Shown: in pieces, positions 1-11,452 of the stretch
Numbering within the stretch: the first letter of the stretch is position 1
Layout: each line of letters opens with the position of its first letter
Source: Myxocyprinus asiaticus
Taxonomy: Eukaryota > Chordata > Actinopteri > Cypriniformes > Catostomidae
NCBI RefSeq assembly: GCF_019703515.2
Contig: NC_059388.1
Span: forward strand, 2,961,479 to 3,025,478
Reading direction: 5' to 3'
Length of the DNA stretch: 64,000 nt
Notes under the pieces: generated by a model
Databases searched by the model: none
What the model saw: only the letters and a program-made list of their open reading frames with translations
What the model was told of the DNA's origin: nothing
Position numbers and translations under genes: made by a program

Positions 1-95
1 TGTTCAGCAGAAGGAAGAAAGTCATACACATCTGGGATGGCATGAGGGTGAGTAAATGATGAGAGATTTTTTATTTTTGGGTGAACTATCCCTTT
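1..95. repeat. MITE end, AAAGGGATAGTTCACCC family
   Basis: The sequence ends in gggtgaactatcccttt after a segment containing gagtaaatgatgagaga. This is one terminus of a widespread fish DNA-transposon family whose inverted partner end appears at 31996. Only one end lies in the window. Confidence 0.6.
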
Positions 96-1366
96 ATCAT
101 GAATGGACTGAATACACTGTCTGTCTCACAGATTTCAATGTCCGTTTGCTGTTGAGTCATGATGTATTCTCACAGTCCTACCTCAGTGCTGTTCAGTTAG
201 AAGTGAATCAGGAAACGTAAGTGATGGTTAGTCATGCAGAGGTGTGGGCAGTATCTGTAGGTTATGTGGGTGGACACATTAAGTTTTACCTTGTGTAGTT
301 GACTAGAGACTTTAAGAAAGGTGTTACAAAAAGGAATTGCAAAATAGTGATTTTCAAACAGGTTTCCTGAACACTCGGCATGTCTTCCATTGGTTCGACA
401 AACAGATAGTCTCGCTCCAAACTCACACCATTGGTTGAACCAATGTTGCTGTGCTGGCAGGGTCATTACACATTGCTTTTTAAAGTAATTAGTAATTCAG
501 CTGGTTTCCTAAACTACAAAACTCATTGCATGTGAACAATCTAGAACACATTACAAAAGCCATTTATTCTGTACAAATTTCACAATATTTGAAACCCCTG
601 ATGTACATTATGATGAATTATTTAAAACCTGTTTACGAAAGAAGTGTCATGGCCAAATATTTCATCTTAAGCTCTGTGGGGAAAATCCATACATGGCACT
701 CATATAATTATTATTATTCCTTATTTTATTTCTATTTTATTTTTGCATTATAATTATTTCATTATACTGTGGTATCTTAATATTGTAAAAATAATAATTA
801 TATTTATAAATTCCTTCCCTGCCTTTTCATTTAGGATGATTTTATTAATAGTTCATTTCTCACTTGTTCCTGATTGAACTTTAATTAAGGGAACCTGTGC
901 TCTTTCGTGTCATGAGGGCAAGAGGTGAAAGGAAAGCAGAGAAAGAGTGCATGTTTCTGTACTCTACAGGTGCTACTATTGTTAATGCTGTTTAATTGGG
1001 AGATATTTAATAAAGATGTTTGAATTACACCACATCTTGTAACTTGCGTTATTATTGAGATGCCTATGTCTGGCGGAGACTGAGAAGCTGCTGCCATGAA
1101 CGATAATAAGGACAGTTTCATCTTGCGCTGTTTTCCCTTTGCCTTGTCGTGTCTGAAATGCCACATTAACCGTACAGTACACAAACTTTTCATATTCGCT
1201 ATACCTCTCCCACTTCATCGTTCTTAACCGCTGTATCAAGTTTGTTGTCTTACAACACTGTGCCAGTATTCCCCACACTCCGTGATACCAGTGACAGTGC
1301 TGCTGATGTCTTAAAGGAGCTGCGCGTCTTTTGCAACATTTTCAATCACCGATTGAGTCATAGGAC
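96..1366. other. Intron upstream of the first exon, nothing recognised
   Basis: AT-rich non-coding sequence with scattered stops in all frames. No known repeat end, RNA gene or exon could be supported. Confidence 0.4.
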
Positions 1367-1419
1367 ATGAATATCGGCCGATACCGATTGGTGGCTGATC
1401 GATCGGAGCAACCCTATTT
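1362..1419 (-). mobile_element. hAT terminal fragment
   Basis: Contains atatcggccgataccgattg followed by gatcgatcgg and ends in aaccctat. This corresponds to the terminus of the common fish hAT family whose end begins TAGGGATG or TAGGGTTG with a nearby CGATCGATCGG motif. Only one end is present. Confidence 0.5.
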
Positions 1420-1639
1420 CTGTCTTTCCATTTTGCATTTACGTTCATTATAACAGTTTCAGGTTGTTAATTATTTATATCAGCCAATCTTAAAATGTCA
1501 AGTAAATGAAATGGAAGTAAACTCATTTTTCTCCGGCAGGTTGGCAGAGTAACACCTGTGTTCTCTCAGTGTTAGTTCTACCTGTAAATTTCGGTCTTTT
1601 TAAGCCCTAAAACTTTGTTCTACTTTTTTGTTCCTGCAG

Positions 1640-1847
1640 GACTGCCATACACAATGTTAAGGTAAAGCCTAAAGCTGCGTTTTTGAACATGCTAAAGCGG
1701 CTGGACAAAATACGATTCCGTGGTCCAAAACGAGATGATTTCATGGATCTACCCGAATCCCCCACAGGCTCGGATACTGAATGTAGTGATGACATGCTGG
1801 TGAGACCTCGACCTTCAATACGAGACAATGATGAGCAAAGGGACCCT
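1640..1847 (+). CDS. gramd4: gramd4 internal exon (N-terminal region)
   Basis: Internal coding exon of GRAM domain-containing protein 4, a membrane-associated protein linked in mammals to mitochondria and E2F1-dependent apoptosis. An acceptor (pyrimidine tract, then cag at 1637-1639) precedes 1640, and a consensus donor gtaagt starts at 1848. The frame runs from act at 1641: one base completes an upstream codon, so earlier coding exons exist outside the window. The peptide contains NMLKRLDKIRFRGPKRDDF, then an acidic serine-rich stretch with SPTGSDTECSD, and ends DNDEQRDP on a complete codon. I recognise this as the conserved N-terminal part of vertebrate GRAMD4. The reading frame stays open through the donor only by chance. 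Teleosts may have a and b copies, and I cannot say which this is. Confidence 0.93.
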
Positions 1848-2308
1848 GTAAGTCATTGCCAACTCTTCACATTTTTTTTTTTAAGGTTGTCTGTAAGTTA
1901 GTGTTCTATAGCAGGGGTTCCCAAAGGTTTTGTCAGCTGAACCCCTTTGACCTAACGATTTACTTGAAGTACATTTTATATCTTGATATGATATAGCCAT
2001 TATTTACATTTTCAATAATTAAAAATTAATTTTCATAGAAGTAAAAAAGCCAGGGCTGTAGCAAACAAAATAACCTGGGGTGAGGGGACATGCCCAAGGT
2101 GGTACAGCTGTCACATATTGCTTTTCAGGACTACAGAGCAAACAATGTCAGGTTAAAGAAGGTAATTTTTAAAACATGATTGCGTTGCTGATAATAAAAG
2201 TAATTATGTTATGTCATGACATTGAATGGAGAGTAGAGTGTAATTTACTTCAGCATGAAAAAGTGTAATTTTCTCAGCATCATTTGCATGAGAGCACCTT
2301 CTCTCGCT

Positions 2309-2309
2309 A

Positions 2310-2341
<32 letters not shown>

Positions 2342-2342
2342 G
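2309..2342. repeat. (CT)n(CA)n compound microsatellite
   Basis: About ten CT units run directly into seven CA units. Confidence 0.95.
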
Positions 2343-2467
2343 TACGCGACGCATGCAGGGAAAGAGAGAGTGAAGCCATAGACACAAGGTTGGTAAAAGG
2401 AAAATTGAGGTGCTTGGTTTAAGTTCTTTCTTGTTTTTTTATTTGTCAAATGACAGACGACATTTAA

Positions 2468-2863
2468 AGGTTCACTCAGTAATTTTGTTCCTCATTTAAA
2501 AAGTTTTACTTCTAAAGAAATTAATTGTAATTGTATGTGAAACATATGTATAAAATCATGACCTCTTATGTGAGGTGAAGAGTTCAGTCATATCAGTAAC
2601 CTAATAAAAGCTCTTTTATTCTACAGGGGCACCTCATGGGGGCAGCTGAATACTACTTGCTTAATTTCAGTAACTGCCCTGTTATTGTACACTTTCATTC
2701 ATGGATTAAATTAATTTTGGCCTACTGTGCATAGTGAAGTTCCACAATGGCATTAGTAACTGAAAAGTACTGTATTTGAATGATGCAGCATCCAGGCCAC
2801 TAGGTGTCAGTGCAAGCCATGTAAGCCATTTCGACATACTTCAAAAAATTACTGAGTGCACCT
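2468..2863. mobile_element. TTAA-flanked MITE, AGGTKCACTCAGTAA family
   Basis: Terminal inverted repeats read aggttcactcagtaatttt at the left and aaaaattactgagtgcacct at the right. TTAA lies directly outside both ends (2464-2467 and 2864-2867). TTAA target duplications are typical of piggyBac and related superfamilies. No coding capacity. Confidence 0.75.
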
Positions 2864-2970
2864 TTAAAATTATCCGTCAATGTTTTTAAAATTCTGTTAA
2901 TGAAGTTCCCTCACGAACCCTCGTTTGTGAAACCCTGTTCTGTAGTTTAGCTGTATACAGTATATGTGTT

Positions 2971-3131
2971 ATAGAAGATCTGTTCCAAAACCTAGTGAGT
3001 AGCCTACCTAGACATTATTTTAAAGCATCTTAGGCATGGCTCTTAACACGAAGGCTGTTCCACAAGGTAGGCAGCAACGTTATGCTGCCCTCTAAAATAA
3101 CTTGTTTTGTATGAATTCGAAGGCAGTATTG
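2971..3131 (+). repeat. Dispersed cyprinid repeat copy (tgctgcc family)
   Basis: Contains ttccaaaacctagtgag, then cctacctagaca, gcatctta, ggctgttccacaaggtaggcag and ttatgctgcc. The same ordered blocks recur at 13026-13172 and 49660-49757, with fragments in the opposite direction at 12172-12234 and 54942-55016. Confidence 0.6.
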
Positions 3132-3153
3132 CATGTATCAAAGCCAGAATATA

Positions 3154-4290
3154 CAGTTGAAGTCAGAAGTTTACATATACCTTAGCCAAATACATTTAAA
3201 CGACTGAGCTTTAACTTCCTGGCTGATGTCTTGAGATGTTGCTTCAATATATCCACATAAATTTCCTTCCTCATGATGCCATCTATTTTGTGAAGTGCAC
3301 CAGTCCCACCTGCAGCAAAACACCCCTACAACATGATGCTACCTCCCCCATGCTTCACGGTTGGGATGGTGTTCTTTGACTTACAAGCCTCACCCTTTTT
3401 CCTCCAAACATAACGATGGTCATTATGGCCAAACAGTTCAATTTTTGTTTCATCAGACCAGAGGACATTTCTCCAAAAGTAAGATCTTTGTCCCCATGTG
3501 CACTTGCAAACTGTAGTCTGGCTTTTTTATTGTGGTTTTGGAGCAGTGACTTCTTTCTTGCTGAGCAGCCTGTCAGGTTATATTGATATAGGACTCGTTT
3601 ACTGTGGATATAGATACTTGTCTACCTGTTTCCTCCAGTATCTTCACATGGTCCTTTGCTGTTGTTCTGGGATTGATTTGCACTTTTCGCACCAAACTAC
3701 ATTCATCTCTAGGAGACAGAATGCCTCTCCTTCCTGAGTGGTATGATGGGTGCGTGGTCCCATGGTAGTTTATACTTGCGTACTATTGTTTGTACAGATG
3801 AACGTGGTACCTTCATGCATTTGGAAATTGCTCCCAAGCATGAACCAGACCTTTGGAGGTCCACAATTTTTTTTCTGAGGTCTTGGCTGATTTCTTTTGG
3901 ATTTTCCCATGATGTCAAGCTAAGAGGCACTGAGTTTGAAGGTAGGCCTTAAAATACATCCACAGGTATACCTCCAATTCAGTATATCTCCTATCAGAAG
4001 CTAATTGTCTAAAGGATTGACATCATTTTCTGGAATTTTCCAAGCTGCTTAAAGGTACAGTTAACTTGGTGTATGTAAACTTCTGACCCACTGGAAATGT
4101 GATAGTCAATTAAAAATGAAACAGTCTGTCTGTAAACAATTGTTAAATTTAACTCATGTCATGCACAAAGTAGATGTCCTAAACGACTTGCCAAAACTAT
4201 AGTTTGCTAATATTAAATCTGTGCAATGGCTAAAAAAAATTAGTTTTAATGTCTTCTACCTAAGTGAATGTAAACTTCTGACTTCAACTG
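3154..4290 (-). mobile_element. Tc1/mariner element (Sleeping-Beauty-like), defective
   Basis: Begins cagttgaagtcagaagttta and ends with the inverted sequence taaacttctgacttcaactg, with TA on both sides (3152-3153 and 4291-4292). A second inner direct-repeat-like copy (aacttctgaccc) lies near 4079. At 1137 bp it is shorter than the roughly 1.6 kb usual for this family, so part of the transposase region is deleted. Confidence 0.93.
3200..3910 (-). pseudogene. Tc1 transposase remnant
   Basis: Minus-strand relic of a Tc1-type DDE transposase. The start codon at 3910 gives MGKSK, but an extra base then shifts the frame. The shifted frame carries EISQDLRKKIVDL and VPRSSVQTIVRKYKLPW, the paired-like helix-turn-helix that binds the terminal repeats. 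A more downstream part (3300-3490) retains the region around the GGGS-type loop of the catalytic domain. A large central segment and the C-terminal DDE part are missing. It cannot encode an active enzyme. Identification rests on recognising the family motifs. Confidence 0.88.
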
Positions 4291-4500
4291 TATATTGATG
4301 AGCTCAGTGAAAAAATAAATCCAAAATGGCGGACAATTTGAGACGATACAAGAAATGTTGATTAATAAATATACCTGCGTATATTCCATTCAGTACTGAA
4401 AAGTATGAATAAACTGGCTCATCCGAATTTTAAATGGACTTCCATTTGTGTGCACAATGTGTTTTTAGTAGTGCTGTCATTAGAAAAGTTAATGCATTAA

Positions 4501-5853
4501 AGAGCCCATATTATGCTAATTTACACTAGAATAGGTTTACATGCTTTAACGTTCAAAAAACACATAATTTTTCTCATACTGTACTATTCTGCTAAACCTA
4601 TTTTCATCATCTGGCTCAAACGCTCTGATTTAGGTCCTGTCTCTTTAAAGCTCCCCTTTCTGAAAAGCCCAGTCTGCTCTGATTGGTCAGCTGGCATAGT
4701 CTGTTGTGATTGGTCAACCGCGTAGAGCGTGTGTCGGAAATGTAACGCCCTTACCATAATAGAGTTTCAGGCTTCCTTAACAGCTGTAAACACTATTGTA
4801 ACTATGGTATCAATGGCGTCAGTTTTTGCCGTACCAGTTTGAGTCCGAATCTGATAATGAAAGTTTGGAAGAACAGGCTGACTGACCGAGAACAGAGGCT
4901 TACTCCCTCATTACCGGGTTTATTAGAGAGTTAGTGAGCAAGTTAGCCATGGACTACTGTGGATAGCGGCCGTAACATTACAGCTTGTAATTATATAATT
5001 ATATAAGACTCTTGAGATCGACCATTTTGTTACACAAGTTTTAAGTAAAAGCCAGCCCACAGCTGTAATAGGAAACCCTTACCAAAACAATAACATTACA
5101 TAGCAAGTTAGCTGAGCACTACCATAGATTGCAGAAGTAAAATTTCGGTTTGTAAAAATAAATCCATTCATGATAGTAAGAACGATAAACAATCTGCATA
5201 ATTCTACACAATTGTAGGTAAAAGTGGCGCTGCAGCTGATTAGCAAAACTATTTCAACACAAAAACATTAGTTAGCAGGTTAGTAGAAGCATACAGCTGT
5301 GCACTGGGTGTACACAAAACAATGCATTTGAACTCTCAGTAGCAGATAAATCCACAAATAATCAAGCATAGTTACAGGTTATGATCCTGAAGCGCCAGAT
5401 TGTACCAACAAAGTGGGAACTGCACCATCTTTCAGGAGTAACCGTCTTGAAAATCCGGCATTGGTTGTGGTTGTACCGCTAAATAATAAAATTTAATTTT
5501 AACCATTGATTCTTCAATTTGTCTGCCTTTGGAAGTCCAAACAAAGATGTTTTGCTTTTGCAGTGAAGAAAACAGCATCTTCTCTACATGGTGACAACAC
5601 TAACCCAACTCATCCTGGCCTCGGCTATAACTACGTTTGTTTGAAGGTGGCCCAAAGTAGCCCTTAGGTGGGCATTAAGCAAATGTGTTACATAGTGATG
5701 TAGATACTTTACTGAAGAAATGGCTGGACTACAATCCATCCGTTTCCTGTAGTTCTTGAGCAGTGTTGTCTGTGGGAGAGAATAACTCCCTTTTTGACTT
5801 TGTGCTTTGTAACTTTGCAGACCTTTTACAAAAACTGGTTTTAATCGCTTGTG
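4501..5853. mobile_element. TTAA-type element, AGAGCCCATATTATGC family, 3' incomplete
   Basis: Starts agagcccatattatgctaat directly after TTAA (4497-4500), a terminus common in teleost MITEs. The interior runs as anonymous AT-rich sequence to about 5850, including the typical near-terminal block actttgcagaccttttaca at 5810. The far terminus is not present. The next MITE begins at 5858. Confidence 0.6.
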
Positions 5854-5857
5854 TTAA

Positions 5858-6425
5858 AGGTGCTATATGTAAGATTGACAACAAGCGTTTGAAATGGGTA
5901 CTGCAGTCTAAATTCAAAATATTGGAGCGTTGTCTGCCCTGCCCCAGACTCGAAGCTCATGCGGGTTGCCAGAATATTTTAAAGGATTTCTGGGCTTTAA
6001 GCTGTCTCCATCTTCCAAAGGCATCTCCAGTATTTATCCTTGTTTTACTATGCCTCTGGTCATGGTGGTTTTTAGTTGGATGAAGAGGCTTTTTAGGTCG
6101 GGTGGAATCTGTTATCTCTGATCCAGTTCGTTTGCTGGCTTCCATGGCTGCAGCATGCAGTGTTGTTTGCCTGCAAACTTGTTCAAATCTGGCAAACCCA
6201 GCAGTGTCTAAATACTATTGGTGAGTGGGCATTGGGCGGGATCACACAGGCCAAAACATAAACAGAAATTCCAGCCCAGAATGGACACTTCAAAGTAGAA
6301 TATACTGGCTGTAGCATTGTTATCGGAGAAACCAGTATTTCAACTTAGCATGTTTCCTAATTCTCTAATGACATATTATGGTAATTTTATGATTTAGTAC
6401 AGTAAAAATATTACATATAGCACCT
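5858..6425. mobile_element. TTAA-flanked MITE, AGGTGCTATATGTAA family
   Basis: Left terminus aggtgctatatgtaa and right terminus ttacatatagcacct are a perfect 15-bp inverted repeat, with TTAA immediately outside both ends (5854-5857 and 6426-6429). Length 568 bp. The two short open frames inside share no recognised family. Confidence 0.85.
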
Positions 6426-6439
6426 TTAATTAATTCATC

Positions 6440-8700
6440 ATGATGGCGCCGCGGATGGCCACCTCGCTGTGGAGCGCTCCTATTGTTTTGTTGTTTTTGT
6501 TTGTTTGTCCTGTGTTCAATAATAGTTTTCCAGTCAGTTTTACCAGAGACGAACTGCTGAACATTCGACAGCTTATACCAGACAGTCTTCTCCCGGTTTT
6601 TGAATATTCATACGTTTTGCTGGACATTTTAGTTGGAGGTGCAGCTTTGCTGTTCAAGAGACGCAGGTAAGGGAGACGAGCAGGCACGCTGGTCAAACTC
6701 CGTCGGCACGACTTTCGAACAGCCCTGCCGAGCATTCATCTTGTGAATCTCCGCTCTCTTCCTAACAAAATGGACGAACTACATCTCCTCACCTGCACAA
6801 ACAAGGACTTTTCAACCTCTGCTGCCTTGTGCTTCACAGAAACCTGGCTGAGTGAAGCCATCCGGACAGCGCGTTACATCTGCCGGGCTTTCAGCTGTTC
6901 AGAGCGGATCACATCGCTGAGTTAATGGGGAAAACGAGAGGCGGTGGAACATGCTTTTACATCAATGAAAGTTGGTGTACAGATGTAACAACGTTAAAGA
7001 GGATGTGCTGTACTAATTTGGAAGCGCTCTTTATTAACTGTAAGCCGTTCTACTCGCCAGGGGAGTTTTCCTAGTTTATTCTGGTGTGTGTATATCGCAC
7101 CAAATGCGTGTGTGAACACAGCGCTGCAACAGCTGGCTGATCAAATCACAGACAAAGAACAACAATACCCGGACTCCGTTATTATTATTCTTGGGGATTT
7201 TAACAAAGCAAATCCCACACGTGAACTGCCCAAATACAAACAGCATATTACATGCCCCACCAGAGGCAGGAACATACTGGATCAATGCTACACAACAATA
7301 AAGGATGCATATTGCTCTGTCCCTAAAGCAGCTTTGGGACTCTCTGATCACTGTCTGGTTCATCTTCTTCCAACCTACAGGCAGAAATTAAAATCAACCA
7401 AGCCAGGACTGTAAAGAGATGGACCAATGAAGCAGAGCGAGAACTACAAGCCTGCTTCGATTGCATGGATTGGAGTGTTTTTGAAGCTGCAGCCACAGAC
7501 CTGGACGAGCTCACAGATACTGTTACATCATATATCGGTTTCTGTGAGGATATGTGCATTCCTACTAGAACTTATTTAAAGTTCAACAATGACAAACCGT
7601 GGTTTACAGCAGAGCTCAGGCAGCTTCGTCAGGCCAAAGAGGATGCTTACTGGGGTGGGGATAAAATCAGGCCAGGAACACACTGAACAAGGAAATCAGA
7701 GTGGCTAAAAGAAGATACTCTGAGAAGCTGAAAAACAAGTTTTCAGCTAACGACCCTGCATCAGTGTGGAGTGGCATGAAACAACTCCTCCCCCCTCCTG
7801 CTACTCAGCCTGCACTTAAGATCTGTGAAGGTGATGTGAGCTGGGTCTTTTGGAAACAAAAGACGAGGAAAGCTTCAGGCCCAGATGGCGTCTCACCAGT
7901 GTGTCTTAGATACTGTGCTAACCAGCTGGCCCCCATCTTCACACAGATCTTCAATAGATCACTGGAGCAGTGTGAAGTCCCATGCTGCTTCAAATGCTCA
8001 ATCATTATTCCTGTCTCAAAGAAACCAAAAATCACAGGACTTAATGACTACAGACCTGTCGCCCTGACGTCTGTGTTCATGAAGTCATTTGAGAGACTGG
8101 TGTTGGCCCACCTGAAGAACATCACTGGACCCTTTCTAGATCCCCTTCAATTTGCTTATCATGCAAACAGGTCTGTGGATGATGCAGTCAACATGGGATT
8201 GCATCATGTCCCGCAACATCTGGACAGACCAGGGACATATGCAAGGATCCTTTTTGTGGACTTCAGTTCAGCTTTCAACACCATCATCCCAGCTATACTC
8301 CAGAATAAATTACACCAACTCTCTGTTCCTATGTCTATCTGTCAGTGGATTACCAGCTTTCTGACAGACAGGCAGCAGCTTGTGAGACAGGGGAAACTCA
8401 CTTCCAGCACCTGTACAATCAGCACTGGTGCCCCCCAGGGATGTGTGCTCTCCCCACTACTCTTCTTCCTCTACACCAATGACTGCATCGCCAAGGACCC
8501 CTCTGTCAAGCTCCTGAAGTTTGCAGACGACACCACTGTCATCGGCCTCATCCGAGATGATGCTGAGTCTGCATACAGAAGGGAGTTAAACGGCTGGCTG
8601 TCTGGTGCAGTCAAAACAACCTTGAGCTGAACACGCTCAAAACGTTGGAGATGATTGTGGACTTTAGGAGGAACACCCCAACACTGACCCCCCTCACCAT
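6440..8700 (+). pseudogene. L2-type endonuclease/reverse transcriptase, N-terminal part
   Basis: Broken second ORF of a CR1/L2-group LINE. The apurinic-type endonuclease is visible as FTETWLSEA near 6836, ILGDFNKANP near 7190 and LGLSDHCLVH near 7340. The reverse transcriptase at 7701-8630 shows [35 protein letters not shown] and the catalytic FADDT. Stops or frameshifts occur near 6925, 7072, 7412 and 8620. A deletion removes the linker between CEGDVSWVF and WKQKTRKASGPDG. The product would be target-primed reverse transcription machinery, and this copy is dead. Confidence 0.9.
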
Positions 8701-9431
8701 TGTAGGGCTTTACTGGTTGTTTAGATCATTGTTACTATCAGAAATAATTAATAATTATTTCTTTAGTTATTAATTAATATTTAAATTAAATAATAGAATC
8801 TAATTCATTAAAACCTCATATGGGGCTCCAGTAAATGTAGTGCACTACGTTTAGGAGCGGGTTTGGTTATTAGCAATAATTAACAATTATCAAAGATAAT
8901 TATTAATTATTAAAATCAGTAGAACATTGATTTGAATCAATGTTAGCTTTTTCTTTAATCCTTTAAATCAACAATTATCAAAGATAATCATTAATTGTTA
9001 ACATCGATGAAACATTGATTAAAATTAACAATAGCTTATTGATCCTTCAAATTTAACAATCATCAAAGATAATTATCAATTATTAAAAATCAATAGAATA
9101 TTAATAAGGATTAATATCGCCGGGGCACCACCCTGGAATCAGGGACTAATAACCAGATAGTATAACAGTCTCAATATTAGATTGTTCTCTTAGGAAAATC
9201 GACATTGATTTTCGAAAAAAAAAACAATGAAGGCTTGAATCCAAGCACTGACATCCCGTCAGCATTTGACAAAGGTGTATGCTAAACAAACCAAAACACT
9301 TCTCTTTGAAATATAACGCAGTAATATCAATTAATAATCAATACAATGCAGTCAATAAACTTCCAACTACAAACTAAACAGTGATATGAATAGATATGGT
9401 AAACAAAATAATCCTATAACACATGAGGAAG

Positions 9432-9458
9432 GTGTGTGTGTGTGTGTGTGTGTGTGTG
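9432..9458. repeat. (GT)n microsatellite
   Basis: Thirteen uninterrupted GT units inside the solo LTR. Confidence 0.95.
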
Positions 9459-9670
9459 AAAATGGCGGACGTGATTCTCGTGGAGAGTATGTCACGCGAG
9501 ATTTCTGGCCAGAGAATATGGCCGCGTATATGGGCGGAGAGAAACCAGTCAATGGCGTCTGCCAGTTTACCGCGTGTATCCACTTGTACGATAGCTTAGT
9601 GACAAAGCTGAGCTTTATCACGAAGCTATCTACTAGCCAAAAATATGTGCGAGAATGTTTGTGAGGGGTC

Positions 9671-9728
9671 ACGTGTGCGTGTGTGCGTGTGTGCGCGTGT
9701 GTGTGTGTGTGTGTATGCGTGTGCGTGT
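9671..9728. repeat. Imperfect (GT/GC)n microsatellite
   Basis: GT repeat interrupted by GC steps, inside the solo LTR. Confidence 0.9.
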
Positions 9729-10763
9729 GGTTAGTGAGAGAGAATATAGTGACGGCCCCAAAGCCGGTTTCGCGATCGTGGGAGAGAAAGCAGCTGTTAG
9801 TTTATCACTCAGAGACGCGGTGGATGGCTCGTAAACCGTCCCGTGGTCTTTGATTCTTTAATGGATAAACTCAGTGTGCCGGTCTCACCCGCAATGGCGA
9901 AAATACACAACAGTCCAATGTGGTTGGACTACAACACAGCAGATCTCATTGGTAATATCCGTACATTAAAGTAATACCTTGAGTATTATTATTAGCAATG
10001 AGCGGACTCGGCGGTCCGTAAACTGTACAAGCAATAACCTTGATACACAAGAATAACACACTATAATATTCTATCTCTGCCCAGACATAAACCTCTTACT
10101 TGAATTGCATAAGGATGCAGCTAGAATGTGTGTTCATCCGTCCTTTAACTCCAACTCGGTTAATCAAGGCTCGGGTGATGAGCTGTTTTCTCGCTCTGTC
10201 GGCGGGCGGTACGGCTGCTGATTCTCTGCGGGCTGGCGGAGAATTCAGCGACGTCGACTTGATTGAAGATGGAAGAGAAATCTTTTCTCTCTTCACTTCT
10301 GCAGGCAAACGGATGAAGATGCGGATTGCTCAGCGGTCTCCTTCGGATCCGTTAGAGTGTTTGGTGGAACACAGAGTAATCTCAACTTGTCCAGCAAGAT
10401 GGATTGTATGGCCACAGTTTCAAGTTGGACGTTACTTCCTTGTGCCACGTGGCTACACCTGAGAGCAGCGATGAGCTGCGTCTACACATGGCGAACAATG
10501 TTGCTGGAAGCAAATCCCGGAAGCATCTCCGAGGTATTTCTACTCCCGATGACGTCATGGTTGAGGGACGTTCTGTTGTGTGCCTCATCCAATAGGGGTT
10601 GAGAGTTCGATCCTTTAGAGAGCAAGGCTTCATGGGATTTGTAGTCTGTTTTGGACTCCCTTTGTTTGATTTTGGCGTGGTTTTTATCAGTAAGATTTAT
10701 GACGGAGTGTGTGGTCAGGCTTTTACAACTGTTAGGCCTGCCTTTGTCTTCTATCTGAATACA

Positions 10764-11236
10764 CCATTCTAAACAGCACTGTGGCAGCAGTGGAGTCATT
10801 CAGGTTCCTGGGCACTACCATCTCACAAGACCTGAAGTGGGAGACACACATTGACTCCACTGTGAAAAAGGCCCAGCAGAGGTTGTACTTCTTTCGCCAG
10901 CTGAGGAAGTTCTGCTCAGCAGTCACTGAGTCTGTCCTCTGCACTTCAGTAACTGTCTGGTTTGGTTCAGCTACGAAATCAGACATCAGAAGACTACAAA
11001 GGACAGTTCGGACTGCTGAGAGGATTATTGGTTGCCCCCTGCCCCCCCCCCTTCAAGGACTATACACTTCCAGAATGAAGAAAAAAGCTGGAAAAATCAC
11101 TCTGGACCCCACTCACCCTGCCCATTACCTTTTTGAACTATTGCCTTCTGGCCGACGCTTCAGAGCTCTGAGCACCAGAACCGTCAGGCACAGGAACAGT
11201 TTTTTCCCTCAGGCTATCCATCTCATGAACAGTTAA
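10764..11236 (+). pseudogene. L2-type reverse transcriptase C-terminal part
   Basis: Continuation of the ORF after the LTR. It contains FRFLGTTISQDLKWETHI, KKAQQRLYFFRQLRKF and LLPSGRRFRALSTRT, ending FFPQAIHLMNS and a stop, the standard C-terminus of this LINE group. About ten residues are missing after LRKFCSA. It reads open from 10781 to 11236. Confidence 0.9.
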
Positions 11237-11452
11237 ATTGCCCATTGAGCAATAACTATGTGCAATACACTGTTTAGTCTTTTTTATATTTATCCAACAC
11301 ATCCAACCTCTTCTGCCATTTCATTTAATTTCTCTGAAAAACAAAAACAAAAAAACATTTGCACTGTACATAACAGATTTGTATTTGCACTGTACATAAC
11401 AGATAACAAATTTGTATTAGATTGCACTACGTATGTTTATATTTATACCCAA

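Larger units (their letters stand above)
1912..2937. mobile_element. hAT element with 8-bp target duplication, containing a TTAA MITE
   Basis: The left end reads caggggttcccaaa and the right end reads, inverted, cagggtttcacaaa. The flanks ttctatag (1904-1911) and ttctgtag (2938-2945) match at 7 of 8 positions, as expected for hAT insertion. The element starts 64 bp downstream of the gramd4 donor. It has no transposase ORF. It is interrupted by the element at 2468-2863 and carries a CT/CA microsatellite. Confidence 0.75.
8701..10763. mobile_element. Solo LTR (2.06 kb) of an LTR retroelement
   Basis: Begins tgtagggcttt and ends tgaataca, giving the TG...CA and TGTA/TACA termini of an LTR. The 4-bp flank ccat is duplicated (8697-8700 and 10764-10767), and the host LINE frame resumes cleanly. 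No gag or pol relic is seen inside, so this is best read as a recombined solo LTR. An old endogenous retrovirus or a Ty3-type element are both possible. The interior holds AT-rich near-repeats (8870-9110) of an acaattatcaaagataat motif and two GT microsatellites. Confidence 0.75.
6430..11450 (+). mobile_element. L2-clade LINE (copy D), split by a solo LTR
   Basis: Non-LTR retrotransposon in two pieces, 6430-8700 and 10764 to about 11450, separated by the LTR at 8701-10763. The start resembles a LINE 5' end (atgatggcgccgcgg). Endonuclease and reverse transcriptase relics follow, then a 3' UTR with repeated tgcactgtacataacagat. The reading frame on both sides of the LTR joins as PLTILNSTVAAVE once one copy of the target duplication is discounted. 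The 3' limit is uncertain. Confidence 0.85.

Noticed and set aside
197..466. 89-codon minus-strand open frame near the window start
   Set aside because: No recognisable domain, no splice context on that strand, and composition matches the surrounding AT-rich intron.
1607..1828. Minus-strand open frame overlapping the first gramd4 exon
   Set aside because: Shadow of the conserved + strand exon, which has proper splice sites and family similarity.
10096..10602. Cluster of open frames at the right of the solo LTR
   Set aside because: Several overlapping frames in GC-richer DNA, none with a recognisable gag, pol or host motif.
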